A stretch of DNA of 32,119 bases. Origin: Lentisphaeria bacterium. GTDB lineage: Bacteria > Verrucomicrobiota > Lentisphaeria > Victivallales > Victivallaceae. This document shows positions 31,557 through 32,119 of the stretch, in pieces. Each line of letters begins with the position of its first letter. Position 1 is the first letter of the stretch. Under the pieces are notes generated by a model. The model searched no databases. It had not been told where the DNA came from and was given only the letters and a program-made list of their open reading frames with translations. The DNA lies in the NCBI GenBank assembly GCA_017443585.1, contig JAFSYV010000157.1, forward strand, positions 1 to 32,119. The letters are read 5' to 3'. Both the position numbers and the translations under genes were made by a program.

Positions 31557-32119
31557 TCACCAGTCCTTTTCCACCTGAGCGCGGCGCATGTTCCTGCGCT
31601 GTTTCAGCGCCTCGCGGAGTTTTTTGTCCTCTTCGCCCATGAGTTCCAGAAGCTGTTCGGCATTCTTTTTGGAAATATCCTGTTTGGGCCGTTCTCCCGG
31701 ACCCGGACGGGGCGAAGCGCCTTTTTCCTCCTGTTTCGGCTGCTGTTTGCCGCCCTGGGAAGGCTGAGGCTGTTTCTTCTGCTCCCCCTTCCCCTGATCG
31801 TCATGTTTCTGCAGCTCCTTGAGGGCGTTCTCGATGTGTTTTTGCGCCTGGGCCTGCTCCTGCTTCCGGTCGGCCTCGGCGGCTTTCTGCAGCTCTTCGG
31901 CCGCCTTTTGGGCCGATTTTTCCAGCTCGGACTGCTTCATGTCGGCGGCCTGCCGCTGAAGTTTCTCCGCTTCCTGCTTCGCCTGATCGATGGAGTTCTG
32001 CCGCTGTTGCTGCTGTTGCTGTTGCTGAGAGTTTTGCTGACTCTGCTGTTGCTGCTTCTGCTGCTGTTGCTGAGAGTTTTGCTGACTCTGCTGTTGCTGC
32101 ATCTGCTGCTGTTGCTGAG
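31557..32119 (-). CDS. C-terminal part of a Gln-rich Bat-operon (BatC/BatB-type) protein, cut by window edge
   Basis: The frame is open through the right edge, with Gln codons continuing beyond the first in-frame ATG (32102), so the true start lies outside. The visible 187 residues are a Gln-rich tandem repeat, then a charged coiled-coil-like stretch (about 31600-31990: Lys, Glu, Ala and Gln rich), then a conserved tail: NAEQLLELMGEEDKKLREAL and ending VEKDW. That ending is typical of TPR-containing BatC/BatB-type proteins, whose TPR or vWA part would lie upstream of the window. It lies 3 bp before the BatD-BatE fusion, as expected for the bat gene order. Confidence 0.75.
   Translation of the reverse strand, partial: QQQQQMQQQQSQQNSQQQQQKQQQQSQQNSQQQQQQQQRQNSIDQAKQEAEKLQRQAADMKQSELEKSAQKAAEELQKAAEADRKQEQAQAQKHIENALKELQKHDDQGKGEQKKQPQPSQGGKQQPKQEEKGASPRPGPGERPKQDISKKNAEQLLELMGEEDKKLREALKQRRNMRRAQVEKDW
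32021..32119. repeat. 45-bp tandem repeat in coding sequence
   Basis: Units at 32021-32065 and 32066-32110 differ at one base (32056 T, 32101 A, changing Lys to Met), and a third unit starts at 32111 and runs off the window. Each encodes 15 residues rich in Gln with Ser and Asn. Confidence 0.9.

Overview
The window is about 32 kb of GC-rich bacterial chromosome that looks like the PVC superphylum, most likely Lentisphaerota (Victivallis-like). I infer this from three things: an orphan pseudopilin with the PVC-type H-X9-D C-terminal signature, a very large secreted GH42-like protein, and a fused BatD/BatE protein. No 16S or tRNA gene is present, so the placement is not proven. The organism appears to be diderm, because there are an MlaA-type lipoprotein and many exported proteins. 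I see no phage, IS element, CRISPR array, tRNA or rRNA.

Layout, left to right. (1) 3-4316 (+): 5'-truncated tsaD, two tandem RNase Z-like metallo-beta-lactamase-fold paralogues and a GT-C-like membrane protein, tightly packed. (2) 4324-8933 (+): a promoter, then a MarR regulator, an 882-aa FAD oxidoreductase and an MFS transporter, probably a self-regulated catabolic unit. (3) 15223 down to 9024 (-): one promoter followed by five close genes: secreted beta-helix protein, M28 peptidase, pseudopilin, ceramidase-like hydrolase and metallo-beta-lactamase-fold hydrolase. (4) 15320-15604 (-): a 94-aa RyR-domain protein with its own promoter, divergent from region 5. (5) 15843-19108 (+): a lipoprotein fusing an MlaA domain to an alpha/beta hydrolase, then mannose-1-phosphate guanylyltransferase. 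(6) 19124-19210: an ACACGGAC inverted-repeat cluster between convergent genes. (7) 19226-19591 (-): gamma-glutamylcyclotransferase-like protein, and 19841-21007 (+): a fatty-acyl-reductase-like SDR followed by two terminators. (8) 27296 down to 21182 (-): a 1739-aa secreted GH42-like protein and an unrecognised protein. (9) 27458-28137 (+): an RRM RNA-binding protein with a long leader and a very strong terminator. (10) 32119 down to 28168 (-): the end of a Bat (aerotolerance) operon: a Gln-rich protein cut by the window edge, a BatD-BatE fusion, and a degenerate PD-(D/E)XK-like protein started at TTG.

Eight promoters fit one plan (TTGnnn, 16-17 bp, TATATT-like) and help fix several start codons. 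The most unusual items are the MlaA-hydrolase fusion, the structured RRM leader, the apparently inactivated nuclease coupled to the Bat genes, and the 45-bp coding tandem repeat at the right edge. Protein families were assigned by reading motifs, without any database search.
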